This document shows, in pieces, positions 1-8,630 of a stretch of DNA of 64,000 nt. The notes under the pieces were generated by a model that made no database searches, had not been told where the DNA came from, and was given only the letters and a program-made list of their open reading frames with translations. Where the stretch lies: assembly GCF_007556595.1 (NCBI RefSeq), contig NZ_VJNB01000001.1, positions 310,001 to 374,000 of the forward strand, in the 5' to 3' direction. Every line of letters begins with the position of its first letter. The stretch's first letter is position 1. The translations under genes and the position numbers were made by a program. This DNA comes from Tepidimonas alkaliphilus (lineage in GTDB: Bacteria > Pseudomonadota > Gammaproteobacteria > Burkholderiales > Burkholderiaceae_C).

Positions 1-42
1 CGGTCGCTGCGTGACAGCTTAGCCGCGCGAATTCGTTTTTGA
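1..42 (+). CDS. 3' end of an upstream gene, possibly phoB (partial)
   Basis: The first reading frame is open from the window edge to a TGA at 40-42 and gives only 13 residues ending in ARIRF. Its stop overlaps the TTG start of the following kinase gene as TTGA, the usual arrangement of translationally coupled genes. In this lineage phoR normally follows phoB, so the C-terminal tail of PhoB is the natural guess. The fragment is too short to identify, and the second frame also ends nearby (TAG at 19-21), so the assignment is inference from context. Confidence 0.3.
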   Translation, partial: RSLRDSLAARIRF

Positions 43-1445
43 GGATGTGGCCGCGCGTCTTGGGTTTGGCCGCAAGCTCGCTTGGCGTGGCGGGGTTGCT
101 GGCTTGGTTGACGCCTTGGCCGCAGTGGGCGTGGGCTGGCGCGGTGGGCGGGGCGTTGCTCTGGCAGGCTTGGGATCATCGGCGTTGGCGCGTCGTGTTG
201 CAATGGTTGCGCGATCCGCAAGCCGCGACGATGCCCGAATTCGGTGGCGCGTGGGGTGAGTTGCTGGCCCGGGTGCGCAAACCGATCAAAAGCGCCAACC
301 GTAAAGCACGCAAAGCTCAGGCCCGGCTGCAAGAGTTTCTGTCGGCCATCCAGTCGGCGCCTAATGGGGTGGTGCTGCTGAGCAAAGAAGGCGCCATCGA
401 GTGGTGCAATTTGATGGCTGGAGAGCATCTTGGCTTTGATGCCAAAAGGGATTTGGGGCAGCGCATCCGCAATTTGGTGCGTGATCCGGCGTTCATCGAG
501 TACTTAAATCAGAAAGATTTTAGCCGCCCGGTTGAAATTGATGGCCGCGATGCTCGACCTGGTCATCCTCAGCGCATCGCGCTGCAAATTTTTCCCTATG
601 CCAAAGGCCGCCGGCTGTTGTTGACGCGCGACGTGACGGCGATTGAGTTGGCCGAAGCCATGCGGCGCGACTTTGTCGCGAATGTGTCGCATGAGATTCG
701 CAGTCCGTTGACAGTGATCAACGGTTTTATCGAAACGCTGCAAACCCTGGATTTGGATGAAAGTCAACGTCGGCACTTTTTGGATTTGATGGCCCAGCAG
801 GCGCGGCGCATGCAGGCGCTGGTGGATGATTTGTTGACCTTGTCGCGGCTGGAGGGCAGCCCCGCGCCGGACGCCAGCCACTGGGTCGACGTGGCCGCGC
901 TGGTCGACGAGGTTGCCGCGCAGGCGCGCGCGCTGGCCGAGGTGCTGCATCAGGGCCGGCAGAGCTTGGAGGTGCGGGCGGGGCCTGCGCTGATGGTGGC
1001 AGGTTCGCAGGCCGAGCTGGCCAGCGCGCTGAGCAATCTGGCCAACAATGCGGTGCGTTACACCCCCGCTGACGGTCACATCGAAATGGGCTGGCTGTGG
1101 CTGCCGGATGAGAGCGTGGAGTTTTTTGTGCACGACGATGGCCCAGGCATCGAGCCCGAGCATTTGCCAAGGTTGACCGAGCGGTTTTATCGTGTCGATC
1201 GCAGTCGCTCCCGTGAGACCGGCGGCACGGGGTTGGGGCTGGCCATTGTCAAGCATGTGGCCCAACGCCATGGCGGACAGTTGCTGATCGACAGCGTGGT
1301 GGGGCATGGCTCGACCTTTCGTTTAAGGTTGCCTCCTGCGCGTGTAACCCCTATGGAGTCCGGTGAAGCAGGTCGCCTTGCCAGCGTGCCTTCGCTCGAA
1401 CGTCATGGCGCGCGCCCAACCTCTGGGGTTGGCGCCCGCTCATAG
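39..1445 (+). CDS. phoR: Phosphate-regulon sensor histidine kinase PhoR
   Basis: Inner-membrane histidine kinase that senses phosphate supply and phosphorylates PhoB. The N-terminus has two closely spaced hydrophobic stretches (about residues 7-40), followed by a basic linker, a PAS domain (about 98-200), a dimerisation/phosphoacceptor box with His218 in NVSHEIRSPL, and an ATPase domain with the N box (NNAVRYTP), DDGPGIEP and GTGLGLAIVK. The short membrane anchor without a periplasmic domain plus PAS is the PhoR layout. The start is TTG at 39, overlapping a stop, or ATG at 45 just inside it. About 35 residues of low-complexity tail follow the ATPase domain. The 3' end overlaps the convergent gene on the other strand by 43 bases. 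Confidence 0.88.
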   Translation: MRMWPRVLGLAASSLGVAGLLAWLTPWPQWAWAGAVGGALLWQAWDHRRWRVVLQWLRDPQAATMPEFGGAWGELLARVRKPIKSANRKARKAQARLQEFLSAIQSAPNGVVLLSKEGAIEWCNLMAGEHLGFDAKRDLGQRIRNLVRDPAFIEYLNQKDFSRPVEIDGRDARPGHPQRIALQIFPYAKGRRLLLTRDVTAIELAEAMRRDFVANVSHEIRSPLTVINGFIETLQTLDLDESQRRHFLDLMAQQARRMQALVDDLLTLSRLEGSPAPDASHWVDVAALVDEVAAQARALAEVLHQGRQSLEVRAGPALMVAGSQAELASALSNLANNAVRYTPADGHIEMGWLWLPDESVEFFVHDDGPGIEPEHLPRLTERFYRVDRSRSRETGGTGLGLAIVKHVAQRHGGQLLIDSVVGHGSTFRLRLPPARVTPMESGEAGRLASVPSLERHGARPTSGVGARS

Positions 1446-3121
1446 AGTCGCCAACGTTCCCGGTGCGGGCGCAGGCGGGCAAGGTCGGCGCGCAGCAGCC
1501 AGCTGTCTTCGGGAGTCACCGTGGCGCGCGGCCCCACCAGCAGCAGCGGGCAAGCGGCATCGGAGCCGCCCTGCCAGCGCCGCAACGTCAGGCCCCCATG
1601 CAGTTGCAAAGCGCCCAATTCCCCGGCACTGAGGCCCGTGACGGCCAGGCAAACCCCCGGCGGCACCCGTGCGGCCACGCGTTCGCTGATGGGACGCAGT
1701 CCCAAACCCCAGTTCAACAGGGGCAGCCAAAGCGTCATCAGCAACAACCAATTCAACGTCAAGCCTGACGCCGACAGCACTAGACCTTTCCAAAGCGCCG
1801 GAGCGCAGCGGCTTGCGCGCCACAACGCCACAGCGAACCACGACACGGTGGCTGCCAGCGCCAAAGCCAACGCGCCCCAGTGGAGGGGGGAATCGAAACC
1901 CGGCACGAGCCGCGCCACATTCGCGGCTGGTTTGGCCGGCACCCCGGTCATCATGGCGATCCAAATCACCCAAACGATGATCGCGGCCCCGGTGTAGAAC
2001 AACAGGGCAAACCAGTCCACCGCCGCTGCAAGGCTGCCGCGTAGGGTGGGCAGCGCCCAAGCCGCCAAGATGGCCAGCGCCGGCAGCGCCAGCAACAGGG
2101 TGCGATCGTTGCCTCCTTCGGCCCACGCCATCATCAGCACCAAGCCTGCCCACGTCAGCGGCCAACCCAGATGCGGCTGCGTCAGCTGCCGACGCCAGCG
2201 CCACAGCGCCAGCAGCGCCAGCAGGGCGCTGGGCCACACGAACCAAGCCAGCAAGCGTCCCCAGCTGCGCCAGCGATCGCTGTCCAACAGGCCATCCCAG
2301 CCGTGGGGCCAGGGCAGCGCGGGCACACCGTAGGTTACTCGGGCCAATCCAAGCGCGGCCGCCAGCGCCGCAACGCCGGCCAGCGTAGCCGCGACCACGT
2401 AGCGGCGCCGCACCCCGGTGCGACGCCACCACAGGGCTGCAGCCCAAGGCAGCGCCGCTCCCAGCGCTGGGGCGCCTGAGAGGGCCAAGGCAAGCGCCGA
2501 CAGAGCAACAGCGAAGAGGGCTAGGAACCAGGCGCGCCGGTCTTGCGATGCTGAGCCTCGCCAGGCTTGCGTCGTGGCCCAGCCGAGCACGCTGACGGCT
2601 GCAAGTTGCACCGCCGCGCCGCTGATTTGGTGCGCCAGGGTGGCCAACCCCAGGGTGGCCACCAAAGCCAGCAGCGCGCCGTCGGCCAAGGCGCGCGCAT
2701 AATCCACCGCGCGCACCGACTCTCCAAACGCTGGGGTAAGCGGTTGCGCGGTGGGCTGCCTGGCCAGCCGGTAAGCTGCATACCACGTGCACGCCAAGCT
2801 CAGGCCCAACATCGCCACGAACGGCAACTGCGCTGCCACCACGGGGGGCAGCATCGGCAGAGCGCTCATGGCGGCGGCCCCGAGCCAGTAAGGCAGCCAT
2901 TGCAGCGGCAAAACCGCTTCACCCAGGACCTGCGGGTGCAGCCATGAGCCGCCGTCGCGCATGCTCAGCATGGCCGCCAGCGTGGTGAGCTCCGCGCCGC
3001 GCCACGGGTCGCGCCCGACGAAGCCCGGCAACACGTAGGCGACGATCAGCAGCCACGGCACCCAGCGTGGCAGACGCCGCACCGCTTCGGGGGTGACCAG
3101 GGCAGGGGTGGGGGCTTTCAT
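1403..3121 (-). CDS. Polytopic membrane protein, GT-C glycosyltransferase-like
   Basis: A 572-residue protein made of many hydrophobic segments, with a short cytoplasmic N-terminus before the first one (WVPWLLIVAYVLPGF) and a first loop containing GRDPWRGAEL. This layout, with a charged first loop and about a dozen membrane spans, resembles ArnT/PMT-type (GT-C) glycosyltransferases that use polyprenyl-phosphate sugars, but I do not see a decisive catalytic motif, so the substrate is unknown. The frame extends to a TTG at 3145, but that codon lies inside a transcription terminator hairpin, so the ATG at 3121 is preferred. The gene converges on phoR and overlaps its 3' end by 43 bases. Confidence 0.65.
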   Translation of the reverse strand: MKAPTPALVTPEAVRRLPRWVPWLLIVAYVLPGFVGRDPWRGAELTTLAAMLSMRDGGSWLHPQVLGEAVLPLQWLPYWLGAAAMSALPMLPPVVAAQLPFVAMLGLSLACTWYAAYRLARQPTAQPLTPAFGESVRAVDYARALADGALLALVATLGLATLAHQISGAAVQLAAVSVLGWATTQAWRGSASQDRRAWFLALFAVALSALALALSGAPALGAALPWAAALWWRRTGVRRRYVVAATLAGVAALAAALGLARVTYGVPALPWPHGWDGLLDSDRWRSWGRLLAWFVWPSALLALLALWRWRRQLTQPHLGWPLTWAGLVLMMAWAEGGNDRTLLLALPALAILAAWALPTLRGSLAAAVDWFALLFYTGAAIIVWVIWIAMMTGVPAKPAANVARLVPGFDSPLHWGALALALAATVSWFAVALWRASRCAPALWKGLVLSASGLTLNWLLLMTLWLPLLNWGLGLRPISERVAARVPPGVCLAVTGLSAGELGALQLHGGLTLRRWQGGSDAACPLLLVGPRATVTPEDSWLLRADLARLRPHRERWRLYERAPTPEVGRAP

Positions 3122-3131
3122 CTCACGAAAC

Positions 3132-3157
3132 AAAACGGCCCGCAAGCGGGCCGTTTT
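3132..3157 (-). terminator. Bidirectional rho-independent terminator after rpmE2
   Basis: A perfect 12-bp inverted repeat, AAAACGGCCCGC, then a two-base loop and its complement ending in TTTT. Read leftward it follows rpmE2 and ends in a U run. It lies just before the start of the downstream membrane-protein gene, which argues that the latter has its own promoter or depends on read-through. Confidence 0.85.
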
Positions 3158-3211
3158 GGGGAGCCAAACAATCCAACACCCGAGTCAATGGCCGGGCTTG
3201 GGTGTGGTCGG

Positions 3212-3469
3212 TTACTTGGCCGCAGCGCGCGCGTAGCGGCTGCGGAACTTCTCGACACGGCCGCCCATCGTGTCCACCGTCTTTTGCGTGCCGGTGTAGA
3301 ACGGGTGCGACTCGCTGGAGGTCTCCAGCTTGAACAGCGGCAGCTCGCGGCCGTCATCCAGCTTGATCGTTTCCTTGGTCGGCGCGCACGAACGGATGAT
3401 GAACTGGGCGCCGTTGGACAAATCCACAAAACAGACTTCGCGATATTCGGGATGGATGCCTTCTTTCAT
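3212..3469 (-). CDS. rpmE2: 50S ribosomal protein L31 type B
   Basis: An 85-residue ribosomal protein beginning [20 protein letters not shown], with the L31 signature [25 protein letters not shown]. It lacks the CxxC zinc pairs of the type A protein, so it is the zinc-independent paralogue, often expressed under zinc shortage. The frame opens 17 codons further upstream, but the ATG at 3469 has AGGAAG about 7 bases before it and matches the family N-terminus. A strong terminator follows. It lies immediately downstream of rho in the same direction, a common arrangement in betaproteobacteria. Confidence 0.95.
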   Translation of the reverse strand: MKEGIHPEYREVCFVDLSNGAQFIIRSCAPTKETIKLDDGRELPLFKLETSSESHPFYTGTQKTVDTMGGRVEKFRSRYARAAAK

Positions 3470-3552
3470 GTTGCGCTTCCTGGTAAGCGGCAGCCACAAT
3501 CCGGCCCATCCGGAGTGCACTTGCCTTTGTCAAATCTTTGTATTATAGCTTC

Positions 3553-4818
3553 TCAGCCGCCTCGGCGCATTAGTTCGAAGAACTCCTGGTTGTTCTTCGT
3601 CTGCTTCATGCTCTTGAGCACCATCTCCATCGCCTCGATCTCGTCCATGTTGTAGAAGAACTGGCGCAGGATGCGGGTCTTTTGCAGGATCTCCGGCGGC
3701 AGCAGCAGCTCCTCGCGCCGCGTGCCGCTGCGGCTGAGCTGGATCGAGGGGAACACGCGCTTCTCGTACAGCCGGCGGTCGAGGTGGATCTCGCAGTTGC
3801 CGGTGCCCTTGAACTCCTCAAAGATCACCTCGTCCATGCGGCTGCCGGTGTCCACCAGCGCGGTGGCGATGATGGTCAGGCTGCCGCCTTCCTCGACGTT
3901 GCGCGCCGCGCCGAAGAAGCGCTTGGGCCGCTGCAGCGCGTTGGCGTCCACGCCGCCGGTCAGCACCTTGCCGCTGGAAGGCAGCACGTTGTTGTAGGCG
4001 CGCGCCAGCCGGGTGATGGAATCCAGCAGGATCACCACGTCCTTTTTGAGCTCCACCAGCCGCTTGGCGCGCTCGATCACCATCTCGGCCACGTGCACGT
4101 GGCGCGCCGCCGGCTCATCGAAGGTGGAGGCGATGACCTCGCCGCGCACGGTGCGCTGCATCTCGGTCACCTCCTCGGGGCGCTCGTCCACCAGCAGCAC
4201 CATCAGGATCACCTCCGGGTAGTTGGTGGTGATGGCGTGCGCGATGTGCTGCATCATGACCGTCTTGCCGCTCTTGGGCGGGGCCACGATCAGCGCGCGC
4301 TGGCCCTTGCCGATCGGGGCGATGATGTCGATGATGCGGCCGGTGATGTTTTCCTCGCTCTTGAGCCCCTCGCGCTCCAGCTTCATCTGTTCCTTGGGGA
4401 ACAGCGGCGTGAGGTTCTCGAACATGATCTTGTGCTTGTTCTGCTCCGGCGGCAGCCCGTTGACCTTGTCGAGCTTGTTGAGCGCGAAGTAGCGCTCGCC
4501 GTCCTTCGGGATGCGCACGTCGCCCTCGACCATGTCGCCGGTGTGCAGGTTGAAGCGGCGGATCTGGCTCGGCGAGATGTAGATGTCGTCGGTGCTGGCG
4601 GTGTAGCTGGCGCTCGGGTCGCGCAGGAAGCCAAAGCCATCTGGCAGCACCTCTAGCACGCCGTCGGCGAACACCTGCTCGCCGGCGCGGGCGCGCTTTT
4701 TGATGATGGCAAACATCAGCTCCTGCTTGCGCATGCGGCCGGTGTTCTCGATTTCGAGCGATTCGGCCATTTTGAGCAGTTCGGCGACGTGCAGGGCTTT
4801 CAGTTCGTTGAGGTGCAT
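3553..4818 (-). CDS. rho: Transcription termination factor Rho
   Basis: Hexameric RNA helicase that ends transcription at rut sites. The 421-residue protein has the Rho N-terminal helical domain, the cold-shock-like RNA-binding domain (DGFGFLRDP, residues about 60-68), and the RecA-like ATPase with Walker A APPKSGKT at 179-186, then [14 protein letters not shown] and the Q/R loops. Length and sequence are standard. It is preceded by a leader of nearly 300 bases with two stable hairpins, which fits autoregulation, and by trxA in the same direction, the typical trxA-rho pairing. Confidence 0.97.
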   Translation of the reverse strand: MHLNELKALHVAELLKMAESLEIENTGRMRKQELMFAIIKKRARAGEQVFADGVLEVLPDGFGFLRDPSASYTASTDDIYISPSQIRRFNLHTGDMVEGDVRIPKDGERYFALNKLDKVNGLPPEQNKHKIMFENLTPLFPKEQMKLEREGLKSEENITGRIIDIIAPIGKGQRALIVAPPKSGKTVMMQHIAHAITTNYPEVILMVLLVDERPEEVTEMQRTVRGEVIASTFDEPAARHVHVAEMVIERAKRLVELKKDVVILLDSITRLARAYNNVLPSSGKVLTGGVDANALQRPKRFFGAARNVEEGGSLTIIATALVDTGSRMDEVIFEEFKGTGNCEIHLDRRLYEKRVFPSIQLSRSGTRREELLLPPEILQKTRILRQFFYNMDEIEAMEMVLKSMKQTKNNQEFFELMRRGG

Positions 4819-4875
4819 GAGCAGGGGCCTCCGAATACGGGGGCTGGACGCAACCCAATCAGGGGATCACGAAGA

Positions 4876-4940
4876 GCGGTCGGTTAAAAGCCAACCGCGA
4901 ACAGGAAGGGCAGTCATGCAGAGCAGAAGAGCATGACCGC
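4876..4940 (-). promoter_or_regulatory. Two hairpins in the rho leader
   Basis: On the rho-coding strand the leader holds a 10-bp stem (arms 4931-4940 and 4910-4919, one G-U pair, 11-base loop). It is followed by an 8-bp stem (arms 4891-4898 and 4876-4883, 7-base loop). Neither is followed by a U run, so they are not simple terminators. The stretch 4819-5110 between rho and trxA holds no convincing gene. Rho is known to limit its own synthesis through its leader in other bacteria; whether these hairpins take part is inference. Confidence 0.45.
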
Positions 4941-5064
4941 CCGCGCGTTCGATGCAATGATTTGCGGAGGGCTCCGGGCTGAAAGGGCAGCCTTTGGGGA
5001 GCGGCCACGCCACGATGCGGTTTGAGCCTCGGCAAGCTGCTTTAGGCTACCGCCGCAAGCCCGT

Positions 5065-5070
5065 ATTATC
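5065..5070 (-). promoter_or_regulatory. Possible rho promoter -10 (GATAAT)
   Basis: A GATAAT hexamer on the leftward strand, about 250 bases before rho and just after trxA. The matching -35 (TGGTGC at 17-base spacing) is weak, so the assignment is tentative. Confidence 0.3.
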
Positions 5071-5110
5071 GCACGAGAAAGGAGGGCGCACCACAGGCGC
5101 CTGGGCGGCA

Positions 5111-5443
5111 TCAAGCCAGATGCGGCTCCACAAAGGCCGTCAGCTGCGCTTTGGACAGAGCGCCGACTTTGGTGGCCACCAGCTCGCCCCCCTTGAACAA
5201 CATCAGGGTTGGGATGCCGCGGATGCCGTAACGCGCGGGAATGTCCCGGTTTTCATCGACATTGACCTTGGCCACCACCAGCCGGCCTTGGTAGGTTTGC
5301 GCCACGTCGTCGAGGATGGGGGCGATCATGCGGCATGGCCCGCACCACTCGGCCCAAAAATCCACCAACACCGGGGTGTCGCTTTGCAGCACCGCGCGGT
5401 CGAACGTGGCATCGGTTACATGTTGAATCAGTTCACTGGCCAT
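5111..5443 (-). CDS. trxA: Thioredoxin 1
   Basis: Cytoplasmic thiol-disulfide reductant, recycled by thioredoxin reductase. The 110-residue protein has the WCGPC active site (Cys34 and Cys37), the cis-proline region [11 protein letters not shown], and the usual length. The frame continues 47 codons upstream, but that extension runs through the signal recognition particle RNA gene, and MASELIQHV is the standard family N-terminus, so the start is placed at 5443. No strong Shine-Dalgarno is visible. It is followed by rho on the same strand. Confidence 0.96.
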   Translation of the reverse strand: MASELIQHVTDATFDRAVLQSDTPVLVDFWAEWCGPCRMIAPILDDVAQTYQGRLVVAKVNVDENRDIPARYGIRGIPTLMLFKGGELVATKVGALSKAQLTAFVEPHLA

Positions 5444-5481
5444 GGTGGGAAAAGCGCAAGGGATAGCAACAGGGGTGGGGT

Positions 5482-5575
5482 GACGAGCCTTGACCCCGGC
5501 ACTGACTCCACGGTTAGGGCTGCTTGGTTCCCCACCTGACCCGGTTGGCCGCTTCACCATGCGGGAAGGCCCGTC
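5482..5575 (-). ncRNA. ffs: 4.5S signal recognition particle RNA
   Basis: On the leftward strand the conserved domain IV core GGTCAGGTGGGGAACCAAGC lies at about 5522-5541, with the GGAA tetraloop and the AGG/AGCAG internal-loop strands recognised by Ffh. The ends pair perfectly: GACGGGCCTT at the 5' end with AAGGCTCGTC at the 3' end (10 bp, one G-U), giving a 94-base rod typical of the small bacterial SRP RNA. A TAGAAT hexamer at 5583-5588 sits at -10 distance. The tetraloop-closing pairs are GG/CC, where E. coli has CC/GG, a compensatory swap. Ends are estimated from the pairing. Confidence 0.9.
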
Positions 5576-5582
5576 AGATGTC

Positions 5583-5588
5583 ATTCTA
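5583..5588 (-). promoter_or_regulatory. ffs promoter -10 (TAGAAT)
   Basis: TAGAAT on the leftward strand, ending 7 bases before the predicted 5' end of the signal recognition particle RNA. No clear -35 was seen. Confidence 0.5.
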
Positions 5589-5720
5589 CGCCACCGGATC
5601 GTCCGATCGCTGAAGTCGGCAGTTCAAGCCAACGCCCATGTCATAGGGGTTTCATGGTGGGCCGGCACGCTTAGGCAGGTTGGGCCGAGCCGATCGAGAC
5701 GTTTTGGAGGATGGTTTCAC

Positions 5721-6746
5721 ATGGATTGGGCATCGCCGTCAACTCCCAAGAGCGCTGTCTTCTGTGGCAGGCCACGGCGTCGGACGCTGGCGTGGCTGGG
5801 GGCATTGGTCGCCGGCATGGCAGCGCCGTCGCTGCGCGCGGCGGCCTACCCTGAGCGAGCGGTGCGCATCGTGGTGCCGTTCGCGGCAGGGGCGGGCACC
5901 GACGCGATGGGCCGCCTCATTGCGCAGCAGCTCAGTGCCCAGATGCAGGCGCCGTTCGTGGTGGAAAACCGCACTGGCGCCTCTGGCGCTGTGGGGGCCC
6001 AGGCGGTGGCGCGCAGCCTCGCCGATGGTCACACCCTGCTGCTGGCGGCGGCGCCATTTACTACCGTGCCCGCGGTGTTGCCCACAGCTGGTTACGACCC
6101 GCTCGCGGATTTCGACCCGGTGGGCATGTGGGCCACCGGCCCTTTGGTGTGGGCTGTTGGCGCTCAGGTGCCGGCGCGAACCTTGGGCGAGTTCATTGAA
6201 CTCGCGCGCAAGCGTCCAGGGTATTACAACTACGGATCGGCGGGGGTTGGCGGCGTCAACCATTTGGCGCTGGAGATGCTGAAGGCGCGCACCCGCACCT
6301 TCATCACCCACATTCCCTACCGTGGCATCAGTCAGGCGGTCAGCGACACGCTGGGCGGTCAAATTCACGTGCTGACCGGCACCGTGCCAGCGCTGGCGCC
6401 CATGATTCGGGACGGGCGCTTGCGCGCGTTGGCGGTGACCGGCCCGCGGCGTACCCCGGTGCTGCCTGAAGTGCCCACGATGGCCGAAGCCGGCTTGCCT
6501 GACTTTGTGGTGCTGAACTACTTCGCTCTGGTGGCGCCGCGCGGCACGCCCTCAACCATTCGCGAGCGGCTCAACCGCGAAATGGGGCAAGCCGCGCAGG
6601 CGGCCGAGGTCAAAGCCCGTCTGGCCGCCGACGGGCTTGATCCCGCAGTGGACACGCCGCAGGCGCTGGCGGCGTTTCTGGCCCAGGACTTGGCCATGTG
6701 GCGCGACGTGGTCAAGCGGCAAAATTTGAGCGTCGAAGCGCTTTGA
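5721..6746 (+). CDS. TctC-family (Bug) periplasmic tricarboxylate-type binding protein
   Basis: Periplasmic solute receptor of the Bug/TctC family, which bind carboxylates for tripartite TctABC-type uptake or act as orphan sensors. The 341-residue precursor has a signal region with a twin-arginine-like RRRTLAW stretch and a hydrophobic core (LGALVAGMAAPSLRAAA). The mature part opens with the family signature YPERAVRIVVPFAAGAGTDAMGR and contains HIPYRG and EVPTMAEAGLP. The start is fixed by GGAGG 10 bases upstream of the ATG at 5721; the frame itself opens earlier, over ffs. No membrane subunits (TctA, TctB) are nearby, so it is an orphan receptor, as is common in Burkholderiales. Ligand unknown. 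Confidence 0.9.
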   Translation: MDWASPSTPKSAVFCGRPRRRTLAWLGALVAGMAAPSLRAAAYPERAVRIVVPFAAGAGTDAMGRLIAQQLSAQMQAPFVVENRTGASGAVGAQAVARSLADGHTLLLAAAPFTTVPAVLPTAGYDPLADFDPVGMWATGPLVWAVGAQVPARTLGEFIELARKRPGYYNYGSAGVGGVNHLALEMLKARTRTFITHIPYRGISQAVSDTLGGQIHVLTGTVPALAPMIRDGRLRALAVTGPRRTPVLPEVPTMAEAGLPDFVVLNYFALVAPRGTPSTIRERLNREMGQAAQAAEVKARLAADGLDPAVDTPQALAAFLAQDLAMWRDVVKRQNLSVEAL

Positions 6747-6789
6747 ACCCAGGCATTGGGGCCGCGCGACGGCAGGCGGGCTTGCAGCC

Positions 6790-6795
6790 TAGAAT
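6790..6795 (+). promoter_or_regulatory. -10-like TAGAAT six bases before dnaX
   Basis: TAGAAT is followed by GCCGGC and then the ATG of dnaX. Transcription would begin at or next to the start codon, giving a leaderless or nearly leaderless mRNA. No Shine-Dalgarno sequence is visible. Confidence 0.45.
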
Positions 6796-6801
6796 GCCGG
6801 C

Positions 6802-8574
6802 ATGGCTTACGTCGTGCTGGCCCGCAAATACCGCCCCCGCACCTTCGCTGAGATGGTGGGGCAAGAGCACGTGGTGCGGGCGCTGTCCAATGCGCTGCGC
6901 AGCGGGCGGCTGCATCACGCTTATCTTTTTACCGGCACGCGCGGCATCGGCAAGACCACCGTCTCGCGCATTCTGGCCAAGGCGCTCAATTGCACCGGCC
7001 CGGACGGCACGGGCGGGGTTACCGACCAGCCGTGCGGGGTGTGCGACGCCTGCCGCGACATCGACGCGGGCCGCTTCATCGATTACACCGAGCTGGATGC
7101 TGCCTCCAACCGCGGCGTGGAGGAGGTGCAGACACTGCTGGAGCAGGCCGTTTACAAGCCAGTGCAGGGGCGCTTTAAGGTCTTCATGATCGATGAAGTG
7201 CACATGCTGACGAACACCGCCTTCAACGCCATGTTGAAGACGCTGGAGGAGCCGCCGCAGTATCTGAAATTCGTGCTGGCCACCACCGACCCGCAGAAGG
7301 TGCCGGTGACGGTGCTGAGCCGCTGCCTGCAGTTCAATCTGCGACCGATGCCGCCGGCCACCGTGGCTGAGCACCTGCAGCGCGTGCTGGCCGCCGAGGG
7401 CATTGAAGCCGAGCCCGCGGCGCTGCGGCTGCTCGGGCGCGCCGCGCGCGGCTCGATGCGTGACGCGTTGAGCCTGACCGACCAGGCCATCGCCTACGGC
7501 GGCGGGCGGGTGCGGGAAGACGCGGTGCGTGCGATGCTGGGCGCCGTCTCGCGCGGCCACGTGGCGGCGCTGCTGCAGGCGCTGGCGGCGCGCGACGCGG
7601 CGCGGCTGGTGGCGCTGGTGGAGGCGATGCGTGCCGAAGGCGTGGCCGCCGCGGCCACGCTGGAGGAGCTGTGCGCGCTGCTGCAGCGCATCGCCGTGCT
7701 GCAGTGGGCCGGCGACATGGCGGCGGCCGACGAGGACGAAGACGCCGCCGAGGTGGGGGCTCTGGCCGAGCAGTTGGCGCCCGACCACGTGCAGTTGCTC
7801 TATAGCCTGGCGCTGCATGGCCGCGCCGAGCTCGGGCTGGCGCCGGACGAATACGCGGCGTTGACGATGGTGCTGTTGCGCGCATTCGCGTTTGCCCCGC
7901 CGTCTGGCGCCGTGTCGGCGCCGCAGGCCATCCCGGTGGCGCAGGCGCAGACGCAGACGCAGGAGGCTGTCGCTCCATCCACGCACCCGGCAACCTTGCC
8001 CGTGGCCTCAGAGCCGCCTGAGCCGACACCGCAGGCGGATGCGGCCGAGGCGGCCTCGATGCAGACGGTTCGCCTGGAAGAACCGGCGGTTGGTCCCGCA
8101 GCCAGCCAAGCCGGTCACGCCGTCCACCGATCAAGCGCTTCGAACGAGCCTGCCAGCCACGCCGCGGCGCTAGCCGACGCCTGGGCCGAATGGGTGGAGC
8201 GCCTGGATGCAGCTGGCCAGCTGCAGGCGCTGGCGCGCGAGTTGGCGTTGCAGTCCACGCTGGTGGCGCGCCAGCCGCAGGGCTGGCGCTTGCGTTGCCC
8301 CAACGCGACGCTGGCGCAAGACGGCCCGCGCGAGCGCTTGCGCGCCGTGTTGGCGTCGCATCTGGGCGCTGGTGAGGCTTGGCGGTTGGAGGTGGAGGTC
8401 GGGCCGGCGCAGGACACGCCGGCGCAGCGCCGGGCGCAGCGCCGGCGTGCGCGTCTGGCCGCGGCTGAGCAGGCGGTGGCCGAGGATGCGGTGGTGCAGG
8501 CGCTGCAGCGTGACTGGGGCGCGCGGGTGGTGCCTGGTAGCATCGAACCCTTCGATCCCGCGCCGCAGGCATGA
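6802..8574 (+). CDS. dnaX: DNA polymerase III subunits gamma/tau
   Basis: Clamp-loader ATPase of the replicative polymerase. The AAA+ module has Walker A GTRGIGKT (45-52), a zinc site formed by Cys64, Cys78, Cys81 and Cys84, Walker B/DEVH at 131-134, and the sensor SRC motif. A proline/alanine-rich linker (about residues 370-450) leads to the C-terminal tau domain that contacts polymerase and helicase. At 590 residues it is shorter than E. coli tau (643). I found no A-rich slippery heptamer of the E. coli type that would produce a separate gamma form. It is followed by ybaB and recR in the standard order. The ATG lies six bases after a -10-like TAGAAT. Confidence 0.95.
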   Translation: MAYVVLARKYRPRTFAEMVGQEHVVRALSNALRSGRLHHAYLFTGTRGIGKTTVSRILAKALNCTGPDGTGGVTDQPCGVCDACRDIDAGRFIDYTELDAASNRGVEEVQTLLEQAVYKPVQGRFKVFMIDEVHMLTNTAFNAMLKTLEEPPQYLKFVLATTDPQKVPVTVLSRCLQFNLRPMPPATVAEHLQRVLAAEGIEAEPAALRLLGRAARGSMRDALSLTDQAIAYGGGRVREDAVRAMLGAVSRGHVAALLQALAARDAARLVALVEAMRAEGVAAAATLEELCALLQRIAVLQWAGDMAAADEDEDAAEVGALAEQLAPDHVQLLYSLALHGRAELGLAPDEYAALTMVLLRAFAFAPPSGAVSAPQAIPVAQAQTQTQEAVAPSTHPATLPVASEPPEPTPQADAAEAASMQTVRLEEPAVGPAASQAGHAVHRSSASNEPASHAAALADAWAEWVERLDAAGQLQALARELALQSTLVARQPQGWRLRCPNATLAQDGPRERLRAVLASHLGAGEAWRLEVEVGPAQDTPAQRRAQRRRARLAAAEQAVAEDAVVQALQRDWGARVVPGSIEPFDPAPQA

Positions 8575-8630
8575 GGCGGACGCGGCTCGTCCCGGTCATC
8601 ATGCTCTTTTCCTGAAGGACGCCCACACCG

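Noticed and set aside
4914-5114. 66-codon leftward frame in the rho leader
   Set aside because: Overlaps the trxA end and runs through the hairpin region; no ribosome binding site or domain.
6802-8574. Programmed frameshift in dnaX
   Set aside because: No A-AAA-AAG-like slippery heptamer found in the expected region; only a full-length product is supported.
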